A DNA stretch of 43,613 nt from Chthonomonadaceae bacterium (GCA_027459665.1 DAIDHN010000032.1:1-43613); one strand, 5' to 3'; positions 1 through 7,910 are shown, counted from the stretch's first letter. The notes: generated from the letters alone by a model not told the origin. Made by a program: numbers and translations.

Positions 1-368
1 ACCCCATCGCGGATAGCGCGCGCGCGATTCTCGACGGCCATATCGTGTTGTCGCGCCGTCTTGCGGAACAGGGGCATTACCCTGCCATCGACCTGCTGCA
101 GTCGGTGAGCCGCGTTATGACCCACATCTCCCCCCCCGAACAGGTGCAGGCCGCCAACCTGATGCGCAGCCTGATTGCCTCTTACCGCAATGCCGAAGAC
201 CTGATTCGCATTGGCGCCTATGTAGACGGCAGCGACCCTCGCATAGACAAGGCACGCAAGCATTTTGCCGCCATAGAACAATTTTTGCAGCAGCCGGCGC
301 AGGAAGCATGCAGTTATGCAGAAACCATGCGTACGCTGCTTACATGGGCAGGAACAGCAAATGCGTAG
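1..368 (+). CDS. fliI: Flagellar export ATPase FliI, C-terminal part (truncated by window start)
   Basis: This is the last ~121 codons of FliI, the ATPase that energises export of flagellar subunits through the flagellar type III apparatus; the frame is open from base 3. The opening PIADSARAILDGHIVLSR and the following GHYPAIDLLQSVSRVM are the conserved C-terminal signature of FliI/YscN rotary-type ATPases. The Walker motifs lie upstream of the window. The stop (366-368) overlaps the fliJ start by 8 bases, the usual fliI-fliJ coupling. Identification is by motif and by the flagellar neighbours that follow. Confidence 0.93.
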   Translation, partial: PIADSARAILDGHIVLSRRLAEQGHYPAIDLLQSVSRVMTHISPPEQVQAANLMRSLIASYRNAEDLIRIGAYVDGSDPRIDKARKHFAAIEQFLQQPAQEACSYAETMRTLLTWAGTANA

Positions 369-831
369 ATTTCGTTTTCGCCTGGAAAGCGTTTTGCAAG
401 TGAGAGAAGCGCTTGAAAAACAGCGTGAGCAGGAATACCAGGCAGCGCTCGGAGTAGTGCAAATAGCAGTGAACCACATGCAGCAGCTGCAGCAAAGCTT
501 TCAGCACACGCTTTCTGGCAGGCCGGGGGTGCTGCCAGGTGAACGCTTTGATGCCCCTTCTATTCGAGACAGAGAGCGCTATCTCTCTGTGCTGCAGACA
601 ATGCAGGAGGAGCAGATGCGCGTGCTGGAGGCGGCGCAGGCCAATGCCGAAGAAAAGCGCAGAGTGCTGGTAACCGCAAGGCAGGCACGCGAAGCGGTAA
701 GCACATTGAAACAAAGAGACCTTTCTCTGTATGAAATAGAAACACGCAAACAAGAGCAGGATGCTCTGGATGAAGCCGGAGCGCTGCGTCACGGTAGAAA
801 TACCCCAGCCAGCCAGAAGGAGGCAGCATAA
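361..831 (+). CDS. fliJ: Flagellar export chaperone FliJ
   Basis: This 156-residue protein is almost entirely charged, Gln-rich helix predicted to form a long antiparallel coiled coil, as in FliJ, which contacts the FliI hexamer and the export gate. The N-terminus MRRFRFRLESVLQVRE matches the FliJ family start (F-x-F-x-L-x-x-V/L-L). Length agrees with the usual ~145-150 residues. I chose the ATG at 361, which overlaps the fliI stop, over an earlier in-frame start at 316 because only the later one begins with the family N-terminus. It ends in a one-base overlap (TAATG) with the next gene. It acts in the cytoplasm at the base of the flagellum. Confidence 0.88.
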   Translation: MRRFRFRLESVLQVREALEKQREQEYQAALGVVQIAVNHMQQLQQSFQHTLSGRPGVLPGERFDAPSIRDRERYLSVLQTMQEEQMRVLEAAQANAEEKRRVLVTARQAREAVSTLKQRDLSLYEIETRKQEQDALDEAGALRHGRNTPASQKEAA

Positions 832-1409
832 TGCTATCAGATTATTCTGCTGCAATATCACGCATAGAAGCAATAGAGAGCAGGCTTCAGTCTGTACTTA
901 CACCTGCCAGCGCTGCCGCAGGCGCTGCTCCGCCTGCGTCTGCATTGCCAGCAGCTTCTACAGGCAGCTTTGCCAGTGTGCTGCAGCAGGCGTTTCCACC
1001 TGCGGCATCCAAACAGTATTCCCCCTACATTGAGGGGCTGATTTCGCGATATTCCAGCCAGTACGGGCTTTCTCCCAACCTGGTGAGGGCGGTAATCGCA
1101 CAGGAGTCGGATGGCAACGCACAGGAGGTTTCAAGCAAGGGAGCAATGGGCCTCATGCAGATAATGCCCCAGGAAGCCCGAAGCCTGGGGGTGAGCAATC
1201 CCTTTGACCCCGAACAAAACATTGCAGCAGGCACACGCCTGCTGGCAGGTTTGATGAAACGCTACAACGGCGATGTACCGCTCACTTTGGCAGCGTACAA
1301 TGCGGGGCCGGGCGCAGTGCAGAAATACAACGGAATACCACCCTACCCAGAAACAGAACATTATGTAAAACGAATACTGGGAATGATGGGTGCTCATACC
1401 ACTCCCTGA
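831..1409 (+). CDS. Flagellar-operon lytic transglycosylase (SLT domain, GH23)
   Basis: A 192-residue protein with an Ala/Pro-rich N-terminal ~60 residues and an SLT domain (~65-190). The catalytic Glu is E92 in AVIAQESDGN; the other family motifs are GAMGLMQIMP and LAAYNAGPGAVQKY. Such enzymes cleave the MurNAc-GlcNAc bond with 1,6-anhydro product formation. No signal peptide is visible, so I infer either export through the flagellar apparatus, as for FlgJ-type muramidases that open peptidoglycan for the rod, or a non-classical route. An AAGGAGG-like site precedes the ATG, which overlaps the fliJ stop by one base. The position between fliJ and motE supports a flagellar role. Confidence 0.88.
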   Translation: MLSDYSAAISRIEAIESRLQSVLTPASAAAGAAPPASALPAASTGSFASVLQQAFPPAASKQYSPYIEGLISRYSSQYGLSPNLVRAVIAQESDGNAQEVSSKGAMGLMQIMPQEARSLGVSNPFDPEQNIAAGTRLLAGLMKRYNGDVPLTLAAYNAGPGAVQKYNGIPPYPETEHYVKRILGMMGAHTTP

Positions 1410-1419
1410 AAGGACTACT

Positions 1420-1998
1420 ATGCCAAAAGCAGTAAAAATACTCGCACTCCTTCTGCTTCCCCTTGTACTGGCAGGCGGCGTGTTTGTTGGGCTGGTCAAA
1501 AAAAACGTGCTGCCCGGCCATAAATGGGCGGCTCAGCATGGGCCGCTGGGCATCGCAATGAAACTGATGGGGATACGGCCTGCCCTGGTCAAAAAATCAG
1601 GCAGGGCGCCCGCCCCCTCCACCGATCCGCTGGCGGCCGAGAAACAGGCGCTGCAGGCAGAGCAGCAGGCACTTGCCAAAGAGCAGTCAGACTGGCAGGC
1701 ACAGAAGCAGCAGGAAGAGCAGGCACTGCAGCACCCCGCGGCTCCCCCCGCTCCTGCCATCGATCCGCAGCAGATTGCACGGCTGGCAGATATCTATGGC
1801 AAAATGGACTCGGCAACCATCATCAAGATTTTCAGCAAAATGCCAGATGCCGAAGAAGTTGCCCTGCTGCGGCAAATGTCTGGCCGCAAAGTAGCGCACG
1901 TACTGGCTGGTTTGGGGCCAGACAGGGCTGCACAGATCACAGGTGAGCTGGCAGCAGCGCCTGCTGCCGCACCGCAGCAAACTGCAATGACTCAGTAA
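1420..1998 (+). CDS. MotE-like flagellar protein (TM, coiled coil, MgtE_N-like domain)
   Basis: A 192-residue protein: one transmembrane helix (~6-26), a Pro-containing linker, a Gln/Glu/Ala coiled coil (~65-105), and a C-terminal helical domain (~118-180) with IYGKMDSATIIKIFSKM, the MgtE-N/FliG-like fold found in MotE. MotE proteins act as periplasmic chaperones of flagellar motor components, and similar proteins of unknown role sit downstream of fliJ in many genomes. The ATG at 1420 follows GAAAGG; an upstream in-frame start at 1390 would lie inside the transglycosylase gene. The gene ends the visible flagellar operon. Family membership is well supported; the exact function is inferred. Confidence 0.75.
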   Translation: MPKAVKILALLLLPLVLAGGVFVGLVKKNVLPGHKWAAQHGPLGIAMKLMGIRPALVKKSGRAPAPSTDPLAAEKQALQAEQQALAKEQSDWQAQKQQEEQALQHPAAPPAPAIDPQQIARLADIYGKMDSATIIKIFSKMPDAEEVALLRQMSGRKVAHVLAGLGPDRAAQITGELAAAPAAAPQQTAMTQ

Positions 1999-2013
1999 TG
2001 GGCTGGCCAGGCT

Positions 2014-2583
2014 TCATGCAGGCAAATGTGCAGACTGCAGGTGATGCAGCAGTTGTTTCACTTCTCGCGGCCTGCTCAGCCGCAGCAGTTTATCCTGTCT
2101 GCAAGCCAGATAATGTTCTGCCAAAGCCCTGCTGCTCTGGTCACTCTCCCAGCCGGGCAGCTCGGCAGGCAGTTCACCATAATACCATGGCCAAACGCCT
2201 GCAGCAAATTTCAGCATGTTGAGCACTCCTGGAAATGCCTGGTCTCTTTTCAGGTCTGCAAGAATATGGCGAAATACAATACGCCGCCAGCAAAGCGCGG
2301 GGGGCATATCCAGCCATACAATTATGTCGGCGGCATCCAGCAGTGCGCCTGTCCAGGTAAGATACACCCCCTCTGTTACCCAGCCTGCTTGGCACACTAT
2401 CTTCTCAATATCCTCCCTGCGCATGGCGTCTTCCCTCCTCTGGCCGCAGCCGTGTTCATAGGCGGTTTTATCCAGTTCATAGCAGGGTATTTGCATCAAC
2501 GAGGCTGTTTTTCTGGCCAGCCAGGTTTTCCCGCTTCCGGGCATGCCCAGCACATGCATTCGGCAAACAGCCGGCAGGCTCAT
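2014..2583 (-). CDS. P-loop small-molecule kinase, adenylate-kinase-like (FlaR/topology-modulation type)
   Basis: A 189-residue protein with a Walker A motif GMPGSGKT near residue 14, then YELDKTAYEHG and a WVTEGVYLTW segment before hydrophobic IIVWLDMP. This order is typical of the adenylate-kinase-related group often annotated 'DNA topology modulation protein FlaR' or AAA_17. The substrate is unknown. The ATG at 2583 overlaps the trmFO stop in an ATGA, so the two are probably translationally coupled. Its 3' end faces the end of the flagellar operon 15 bases away. Confidence 0.7.
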   Translation of the reverse strand: MSLPAVCRMHVLGMPGSGKTWLARKTASLMQIPCYELDKTAYEHGCGQRREDAMRREDIEKIVCQAGWVTEGVYLTWTGALLDAADIIVWLDMPPALCWRRIVFRHILADLKRDQAFPGVLNMLKFAAGVWPWYYGELPAELPGWESDQSSRALAEHYLACRQDKLLRLSRPREVKQLLHHLQSAHLPA

Positions 2584-3980
2584 GTACGGGCCTCTGCTGC
2601 TGTAACATCAAGATAGCCGGCAAGCGCTGCAAGCGCCCTTTCGCCCTTGAGCCGCCCTCTCTCTCGCTTGTCGCGCACAGGTGTACCTTCCAGCTCGGGC
2701 ACAACCGCCCAGTTTGAGTTCATAGGGGCAAAATGCGCCGGGTCGCTTTCAACAAGATAGCGGCACAGAGAACCCAGCACCGTTTCGGCAGGCAGCGGCA
2801 TGGCTGGCAAACCCCAAGCCTGCCTGGCGGCATGTATGCCGGCAGCCAGGCCAACAGCCGCAGACTCCAGGTACCCTTCCACCCCGGTGATCTGACCAGC
2901 CAAGTATATCCCTGGCACTCGCCGCATTTGGCAGCATAAGTCAAGCAAACGCGGCGAATTTACATACGTATTGCGATGCATCACCCCATAGCGCACAATA
3001 TCAGCGTTTTCCAGCCCTGGTATCATGCGCAGTATCCTCTTCTGCTCCCCCCACTTCAAACGTGTTTGAAACCCAACCAGTCCCCACAGGGTGCCTGCCC
3101 GGTTTTCCTGGCGCAGCTGCACCACTGCCCACGGTCTGCGCCCCGTATGCGGGTCGGTAAGCCCTACTGGTTTCATGGGGCCAAATGCCAGTGTGCGCGG
3201 CCCCCTGCCGGCAAGCTCTTCTATGGGGACGCACATCTCAAAAAACCTGGTTTTTTCTGCCTGCTCAACCTCAAACTCGTGCAGCGGCGCCAGTTCAGCC
3301 TCGCACAGCGCAGCATGAAAAGCAAGGTACTCTTCTTTTTCAAACGGGCAGTTCAGGTAATCTGCGTTTTCTACAGGCACGCCTGCGCATCCGGCCGCAC
3401 TTTCCTCTGCAGCTTCCGGCTGTCCACCTCCCCTGCCCCGCCTTGAAGCACGAAAAATGCGGTTCATGTTCAGGCTCTCCAAAGTAACCACTGGCGCAAC
3501 AGCATCGTAAAACGACAGCGCTTCTTCACCCGTAAGTTCAGCCAGCTTCTCTGCCAGTGCATCAGAAGTAAGAGGCCCTGTTGCAATGATGAGCGGGCGG
3601 TCTGAAGGAATGTCTGTAAGCTCCGTTCGCTCCAGGCGAATGCGAGGATGCTGCTCTACAGCATGTGTGACCTCTTTTGCAAACTGTTCCCTGTCTACTG
3701 CAAGCGCTTCACCGGCAGGCACGCTGCAGCGGGCTGCAATGGGCAAAATAAGTGATCCCAGCCTGCGCATTTCCTCTTTCAGCACACCGCTTGCATTGGT
3801 AAGTAAATTGGATTTGAATGAATTGGAACAGACCAGTTCAGCCAGGTCTGCTGTTGTGTGCACAGGGGTTTTTCTCACGGGCCGCATTTCATACAGCGTC
3901 ACCATACATCCCCGCTCCGCCGCTGCCCATGCCGCTTCCACGCCTGCAAAACCGCCCCCTGCCACGCTGATATGTTTCAT
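2580..3980 (-). CDS. trmFO: TrmFO, folate/FAD-dependent tRNA U54 methyltransferase
   Basis: A 466-residue flavoprotein that makes m5U54 (ribothymidine) in the tRNA T-loop with methylene-tetrahydrofolate as carbon donor. The FAD-binding motif GGGFAGVEAAW is at the N-terminus, followed by YEMRPVRKTPVH and ELVCSNSFKSN, both diagnostic for TrmFO. Further family blocks are CPFEKEEY and GQITGVEGYLES. I set the start at the ATG at 3980, 8 bases after AAGGAG; a GTG nine bases earlier would overlap that ribosome-binding site. Length is slightly above the usual ~440, and a Gly/Arg/Glu-rich stretch around residues 180-200 looks like a small insertion. Downstream it is coupled to the P-loop kinase gene. 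Confidence 0.95.
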   Translation of the reverse strand: MKHISVAGGGFAGVEAAWAAAERGCMVTLYEMRPVRKTPVHTTADLAELVCSNSFKSNLLTNASGVLKEEMRRLGSLILPIAARCSVPAGEALAVDREQFAKEVTHAVEQHPRIRLERTELTDIPSDRPLIIATGPLTSDALAEKLAELTGEEALSFYDAVAPVVTLESLNMNRIFRASRRGRGGGQPEAAEESAAGCAGVPVENADYLNCPFEKEEYLAFHAALCEAELAPLHEFEVEQAEKTRFFEMCVPIEELAGRGPRTLAFGPMKPVGLTDPHTGRRPWAVVQLRQENRAGTLWGLVGFQTRLKWGEQKRILRMIPGLENADIVRYGVMHRNTYVNSPRLLDLCCQMRRVPGIYLAGQITGVEGYLESAAVGLAAGIHAARQAWGLPAMPLPAETVLGSLCRYLVESDPAHFAPMNSNWAVVPELEGTPVRDKRERGRLKGERALAALAGYLDVTAAEART

Positions 3981-4070
3981 TCTATTCACTCCTTATTCAG
4001 TTCAAAACATCGTAGGCACAGCAATACGCAATAAAGTGCAAAAACATCCGCACAGTGACTGGTCGTTCTA

Positions 4071-4098
4071 TTGACTTTTGTCTGTCTGGCAGTATACA
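4071..4098 (+). promoter_or_regulatory. Sigma-70-type promoter of the NlpC/P60 gene, leaderless geometry
   Basis: TTGACT (4071-4076) and TATACA (4093-4098) are separated by 16 bases. The ATG begins 8 bases after the -10, just where transcription should start, and no Shine-Dalgarno sequence fits in between. I infer a leaderless or near-leaderless transcript. The 3981-4106 gap also separates this gene from the divergent trmFO; I found no convincing promoter for trmFO. Confidence 0.7.
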
Positions 4099-4106
4099 CT
4101 GCCCTC

Positions 4107-4970
4107 ATGAATTATGCAGCAGCAGTCACCCGCAGCGTCTCTGCGATGCGGGCCGAGCCGCAGAGCGGCAGTGAACAGGTAAGCCAGGCGGTCATTGGCG
4201 AAATAGTGCAGGTCTCAGAAGAAAAAGGAGAGTATGCCCTTGCCCATACCCCCGACGGCTACCAGGGATGGATAGCGCGCAGGCATCTTTGCATTCTTCC
4301 TGCAAGCCAGACGCTCTGGACTGCGCCCGCCTCGCTGCACACTGTAGCTGCCCCCTTCACAGCCCTTCGCAAACAGCCCGAAGGAGAAATGCTTGCTCTT
4401 CTTCCCATGGGGGCCATGCTGCAAGTTTCTGAAAACCAGCCCCAATACGCTGAATGGCGAGCGGTAGAAAGCCCCTTGAGAATGGAGCAGGCAGGAGAAC
4501 TGACCGCAGGCTGGGTGCGCGCCTCAGACATGCTGGCCGCCCCGCTGGGCAAAACCTGCATTTCTTTTCATACAGAAACAGCAGCACGCCTTGCAAAAGA
4601 AGTACAGGGAGTTCCTTACCTGTGGGGAGGGGTGACCCCCTTTGGTTTTGACTGCAGCGGCTTTGTACAGCGCATCTACCGCCTGATGAATGTTATGCTT
4701 CCCCGCGATGCATGCGATCAGGCGCTCTGCCCTTTGGGAACGCTTCTGCCTGATCAAACTGAAATGCAGGCAGGCGACCTGATTTTTTTCTGCGGCCAAA
4801 ACAACCCGCACAAGAGAAACATAAGCCATGTCGCCCTGGCGCTTGGTCAAACACATTACATTCATGCTGTGGGTGGTGAAGGGGTAGTGGCAACGCCTTT
4901 CAACGACGATTTCTACTCTGCCCGTTACGAACAACGCGGCAGATGGCGGTATTCACCCCCCGGCGAATAA
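4107..4970 (+). CDS. SH3-NlpC/P60 murein-peptide hydrolase (YkfC-like)
   Basis: A 287-residue protein with two bacterial SH3-like segments (~5-62 and ~78-143) and a C-terminal NlpC/P60 papain-like domain (~155-285). The likely catalytic residues are C183 in FGFDCSGFVQ, H241 in ISHVALALG and H253 in YIHAVGG; YLWGG just before the Cys is also typical. The architecture matches YkfC-type gamma-D-glutamyl-L-diamino-acid endopeptidases that trim murein peptides during recycling. No signal peptide is seen from this start, consistent with a cytoplasmic recycling enzyme. An in-frame TTG at 4071 was rejected because it is the -35 box. No peptide-recycling partners are adjacent. Confidence 0.85.
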   Translation: MNYAAAVTRSVSAMRAEPQSGSEQVSQAVIGEIVQVSEEKGEYALAHTPDGYQGWIARRHLCILPASQTLWTAPASLHTVAAPFTALRKQPEGEMLALLPMGAMLQVSENQPQYAEWRAVESPLRMEQAGELTAGWVRASDMLAAPLGKTCISFHTETAARLAKEVQGVPYLWGGVTPFGFDCSGFVQRIYRLMNVMLPRDACDQALCPLGTLLPDQTEMQAGDLIFFCGQNNPHKRNISHVALALGQTHYIHAVGGEGVVATPFNDDFYSARYEQRGRWRYSPPGE

Positions 4971-5002
4971 CACTGCACTGCCCCTGCATATAACTGCAGC
5001 AG

Positions 5003-5062
5003 AGAAAGGCTTTTTCTGCCATAAGCGCAGCAAGCGCTCTGTTCAGCAGTAAAAGCCTTTCT
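5003..5062. terminator. Nested inverted repeat between convergent genes
   Basis: A perfect 12-base inverted repeat (5003-5014 with 5051-5062, AGAAAGGCTTTT arms) encloses a smaller AGCGC/GCGCT hairpin (5024-5038). It lies between the 3' ends of the NlpC/P60 gene and rplA. Arms that end in T or A runs on either strand suggest a bidirectional terminator. The rest of the 4971-5107 gap shows nothing else. Confidence 0.6.
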
Positions 5063-5107
5063 TAAGGTTTCATATTTGCAGTATGAGCCAATGCCTGTGC
5101 AGTGCTG

Positions 5108-5926
5108 TTATACGTGTTCCAGCAGCAGCTGCAGTTTTGGTATATCCAGCCCCAGGCCAGGCCCCATGGTAGAAGAAACAGTTGCTTTCAGAAGGTACTT
5201 GCCCTTGGCAGCCTGGGGTTTGGCTTTCACCAGAGCATTGATAAGCGCCAGCAGGTTTGCCTGCAAATGTTCAGCCGGATAAGATGCCTTGCCGATTGGG
5301 CCGTGTATAATGCCGTTTTTATCCACCCTGTACTCAGCACGGGTCGCTTTTTTGATTTCTTCCACTACAGCGGTAACATTGGGCGAAACAGTGCCTGCAC
5401 GCGGGTTGGGTGTTTTCTGCTTCAGAATAGCGCCCACGCGTCCTACCAGGGGCATCATGTCTGGCGTAGCAACAATAATATCGCAGTCTGCCTGGCCTTC
5501 TTTCTGAATGCGCTCTACCAATTCTTCTGCACCTACCAGGTCAGCGCCGGCAGCGCGTGCCGCATCGGCCTGTGCCCCTCGTGCAAAAACCCATACCACA
5601 CGGCTTTTGCCGGTACCATAGGGCAGGCTTGCAGCGCCTCTTACCATTTGGTCTCCATGGCGGGGGTCTACCCCCAGATTCACTGCGACTTCTATGGTCT
5701 CATCAAATTTTGCGGTAGCGTTCTGTTTCACCAGAGTAAGTGCATCTGCTATATCGAGCAGATTCTCTTTTTGCAATCCTTTTGCCAGTGTCTGATAGCG
5801 TTTGCTGTGCCTTGCGCGATGTGCTTTCGCTTTTCTGCGGGCTGCAGTAGAAAGCCCTTTGCGCTCTCCACCGCCTGCTGCTTCAGAGGCGGACTGTGCT
5901 GCTTCTGTAATTTCGGTATCTGCCAT
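5108..5926 (-). CDS. rplA: Ribosomal protein L1
   Basis: L1 of the large subunit, which binds 23S rRNA at the mobile L1 stalk and in many bacteria represses its own operon. The 272-residue sequence carries KFDETIEVAVNLGVDPRHGDQMVRG in split form (key words FDETIEVAVNLGVD and RHGDQMVRG) and the C-terminal TVSSTMGPG block. It is longer than the usual ~230 because of an N-terminal Ala/Glu/Lys-rich extension of about 35 residues. AAAGGA precedes the ATG. It is the last gene of the operon here: rplJ and rplL do not follow. Confidence 0.96.
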   Translation of the reverse strand: MADTEITEAAQSASEAAGGGERKGLSTAARRKAKAHRARHSKRYQTLAKGLQKENLLDIADALTLVKQNATAKFDETIEVAVNLGVDPRHGDQMVRGAASLPYGTGKSRVVWVFARGAQADAARAAGADLVGAEELVERIQKEGQADCDIIVATPDMMPLVGRVGAILKQKTPNPRAGTVSPNVTAVVEEIKKATRAEYRVDKNGIIHGPIGKASYPAEHLQANLLALINALVKAKPQAAKGKYLLKATVSSTMGPGLGLDIPKLQLLLEHV

Positions 5927-5985
5927 TTTTCTATCCTTTCAGTGGTCAGTGAAGCTTCTGCTTCTCCCACTTTGTACAGCAGTGA

Positions 5986-6399
5986 CTACCTGCTGCGTCC
6001 ATCGCCCTGCTTCTTTTCCTCGCTCTGCCGCAGTGGGCTGCGCCCGTCAGAATTGGGCTGCGAAACTCTTTTGCCCACCTGCGTCCACACAAGCCCTATC
6101 ACCAGCAGCCCCCAAAGGCCGAGGCCGTAACTTGCTCCAATGAGTACATTGTGCGTTTGTGACGGGTGAAACGGCAGAGAGGCAAATAGATTGAGCGCCA
6201 CCACGCTTACTGCACCTGCAAACAGACCTGCCCACACGGTGCGAAAGTAGAAGCGTGCCTTGCGCTGATCCTGCTCATAAGAGGCAACATGATAAACCTG
6301 CTGCAGATCGAGGCGTGCAACACGCTCGCGTACAGCGAGCCATCCTGCCCCCAGCACACTCATTATCAGGATGGTAACAGTCATGGGTGAGAGTACCAT
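5986..6399 (-). CDS. Uncharacterised three-helix membrane protein between rplK and rplA
   Basis: I do not recognise this 137-residue protein. It has three hydrophobic segments (~5-22, ~53-75, ~85-110), a charged cytoplasmic-looking loop (RERVARLDLQQVYHV, EQDQRKARFYFR) between the first two, and a polar, basic C-terminal tail of ~27 residues (SEEKKQGDGRSR). A good ribosome-binding site (AGGAGGG, 6 bases before ATG 6399) and tight spacing, 30 bases after rplK and 59 before rplA, show it is a genuine member of the ribosomal operon. An unrelated gene between rplK and rplA is unusual. A role in coupling translation to the membrane or SecE is only speculation. Confidence 0.7.
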   Translation of the reverse strand: MVLSPMTVTILIMSVLGAGWLAVRERVARLDLQQVYHVASYEQDQRKARFYFRTVWAGLFAGAVSVVALNLFASLPFHPSQTHNVLIGASYGLGLWGLLVIGLVWTQVGKRVSQPNSDGRSPLRQSEEKKQGDGRSR

Positions 6400-6429
6400 G
6401 AAACGCCCTCCTTTTGCCCCCGAACACCC

Positions 6430-6855
6430 CTACTGTACTATATCTATTCCCATAGAGCGTGCGGTGCCTGCCAGAATGCGCATGGCCGCTTCTATGTCAT
6501 TGGCATTCAGGTCGGGCATTTTCATTTCAGCCACCTGTCGCAGTTGTTCGGTGGTAATACGTCCCTTTTTTTCCTTGTTAGGGCGTCCCGAACCTTTGTC
6601 TGCTCCGGCGGCCTTCTTCAGAAGTTCTCCTGCCGGCGGGGTTTTGGTGATGAATGTAAACGATCTGTCTTCAAAAATGGTGATTTCAACCGGGATAACT
6701 GTACCCACCTGCGCAGCGGTTTTCTCATTGTATCCCTTGATAAACTCCATCATATTGATTCCGTAAGGCCCCAGCGTAGAACCTACGGGAGGTGCAGGGG
6801 TAGCCTTGCCTGCCGACAGCTGCAGTTTTACAACCGCTGTAATTTTTTTTGCCAT
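6430..6855 (-). CDS. rplK: Ribosomal protein L11
   Basis: L11, 141 residues (the usual length), binds the GTPase-associated centre of 23S rRNA and is needed for factor binding and the stringent response. Diagnostic stretches are [27 protein letters not shown] and the C-terminal [10 protein letters not shown]. No ordinary ribosome-binding site lies within 12 bases of the ATG; instead AAGGAG sits at the foot of a stable hairpin in the leader (see 6867-6893). Confidence 0.97.
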   Translation of the reverse strand: MAKKITAVVKLQLSAGKATPAPPVGSTLGPYGINMMEFIKGYNEKTAAQVGTVIPVEITIFEDRSFTFITKTPPAGELLKKAAGADKGSGRPNKEKKGRITTEQLRQVAEMKMPDLNANDIEAAMRILAGTARSMGIDIVQ

Positions 6856-6866
6856 AAAATTCTGCA

Positions 6867-6893
6867 GAGAGAAAGCGTTTCCGCTTCACTCTC
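6867..6893 (-). promoter_or_regulatory. GAAA-tetraloop hairpin in the rplK leader, touching the ribosome-binding site
   Basis: On the minus strand GAGAG, a bulged U, GAAGCG, loop GAAA, CGCUUU and CUCUC form about 11 pairs including one G-U. The only good Shine-Dalgarno (AAGGAG) is at the 5' foot of this stem, and the rplK ATG follows 11 bases after the 3' foot. The hairpin could either hide the site or bring it to working distance. Because L1 classically represses rplKA translation through the rplK leader, this is a candidate autoregulatory site; that link is inferred. Confidence 0.45.
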
Positions 6894-6923
6894 CTTTCCT
6901 CCTCTGTTGCGGCAGAAGCCTGC

Positions 6924-7451
6924 CTAGATGACTTTTTCCACCTGCTGGAAGTCCAGCTCTACCTTGGTATCTCTGCCGAATATAGAGATGAGTACCTTCA
7001 GTTTCTCTTTTTCGGGATTTACGCTTTCAATTCTTCCGGTAAATTCGGCAAATGGGCCAGAAGTTACGCGCACCACTTCGTCTTTTTCAAAGCGTGCAAC
7101 AATTACAGGAGTGCGTGTTTCCATTGCCTGCAGAATCTCGCGCACTTCGTAATCCTTGAGAGGAATTGGGTGCGGACCAGGGGGAATAAAGCCTGTTACC
7201 CCGGTAGTAGATTTCACCAGAAACCAGGTTGCCTCGTTCAGTTCCATTTCCACCAGTACATAGCCTGGGTAAATTTTGCGCTGAACCTCCATTTTTTTTC
7301 CGTTGCGGGTTCTGGTTTCCGCTTCGGTGGGGATCAGTACGCGTAGCAGCTTGTCGCGCAGATTCATGGTTTCTGCCCGGCGCAGTATATTGGCCGCCAC
7401 TTTATTTTCGTGGCCAGAAAAGGTATGTACAGCGTACCAGTTGCGTTGCAT
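6924..7451 (-). CDS. nusG: Transcription termination/antitermination factor NusG
   Basis: A 175-residue NusG with an NGN domain (WYAVHTFSGHENKV at the start, KIYPGYVLVEM, and FIPPGPHPIPL) and a C-terminal KOW domain (GDEVRVTSGPF-like DEVVRVTSGPFAEFTGRI). NusG binds RNA polymerase and couples it to Rho or to ribosomes. It follows secE by 42 bases, the universal secE-nusG-rplK order. The Shine-Dalgarno before ATG 7451 is weak and distant (AAGGGA, 13 bases). Confidence 0.97.
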   Translation of the reverse strand: MQRNWYAVHTFSGHENKVAANILRRAETMNLRDKLLRVLIPTEAETRTRNGKKMEVQRKIYPGYVLVEMELNEATWFLVKSTTGVTGFIPPGPHPIPLKDYEVREILQAMETRTPVIVARFEKDEVVRVTSGPFAEFTGRIESVNPEKEKLKVLISIFGRDTKVELDFQQVEKVI

Positions 7452-7493
7452 TGTGGTCTGATTATCCCTTGTCGCGTTTGTGAACGCAAAAAC

Positions 7494-7745
7494 TCACAGC
7501 CTGCTAAACAGCCAGGTCAACACATTGTCCAAAACAAACATGTACAGCCCAACACTGATCAGAATACCAATCACCACATAGGTGAGTCGTATCACCTCCG
7601 GGCGGGTAGGCCAGGTGGTTTTCTTCATTTCCAGAACAACCGCCTGCAAGAAATTCTTGCGATCATCCAGCGCGGCTTTAGGATCGGTGTTTACACGATT
7701 TGCCGGGCTTTGTTTTTCACGATTTGCAGGGCGTTGGATCGCCAT
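7494..7745 (-). CDS. secE: Preprotein translocase subunit SecE
   Basis: An 83-residue single-span SecE of the short bacterial type: a basic N-terminus, the amphipathic EMKKTTWPTRPEVIRL signature that lies on the membrane surface, and one transmembrane helix (~58-78). SecE clamps SecY in the protein-conducting channel. I take ATG 7745 (GAGGG seven bases upstream); an earlier in-frame start at 7805 would approach the tRNA-Trp gene and adds a non-family sequence. Confidence 0.93.
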   Translation of the reverse strand: MAIQRPANREKQSPANRVNTDPKAALDDRKNFLQAVVLEMKKTTWPTRPEVIRLTYVVIGILISVGLYMFVLDNVLTWLFSRL

Positions 7746-7815
7746 GAATGTACCCTCTATTCGGACACTTTGCACGCAGGTGCAAGTTGCCTGATGTACC
7801 AGCATTTTAGAAAGG

Positions 7816-7888
7816 CAGGGGCAGAGAGGCTCGAACTCCCGACCTGCGGTTTTGGAGACCGCTGCTCTACCAGCTGAGCTATACCCCT
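7816..7888 (-). tRNA. tRNA-Trp (CCA anticodon)
   Basis: A 73-base cloverleaf on the minus strand: acceptor AGGGGTA/TGCCCCT, D-arm GCTC...GAGC, anticodon stem GCGGT/ACCGC with loop CTCCAAA giving anticodon CCA, and T-arm with GTTCGAG. The 3' CCA is not encoded (the next bases are CCT). Its place upstream of secE is the conserved one. Confidence 0.96.
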
Positions 7889-7910
7889 GTGCTGCAGAAA
7901 CTGCACTACC

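Noticed and set aside
5102-6130. 342-codon open frame on the plus strand opposite rplA
   Set aside because: It lies antisense to a conserved ribosomal gene and its translation is Cys/Phe-rich without family features, a normal shadow of a GC-skewed gene.
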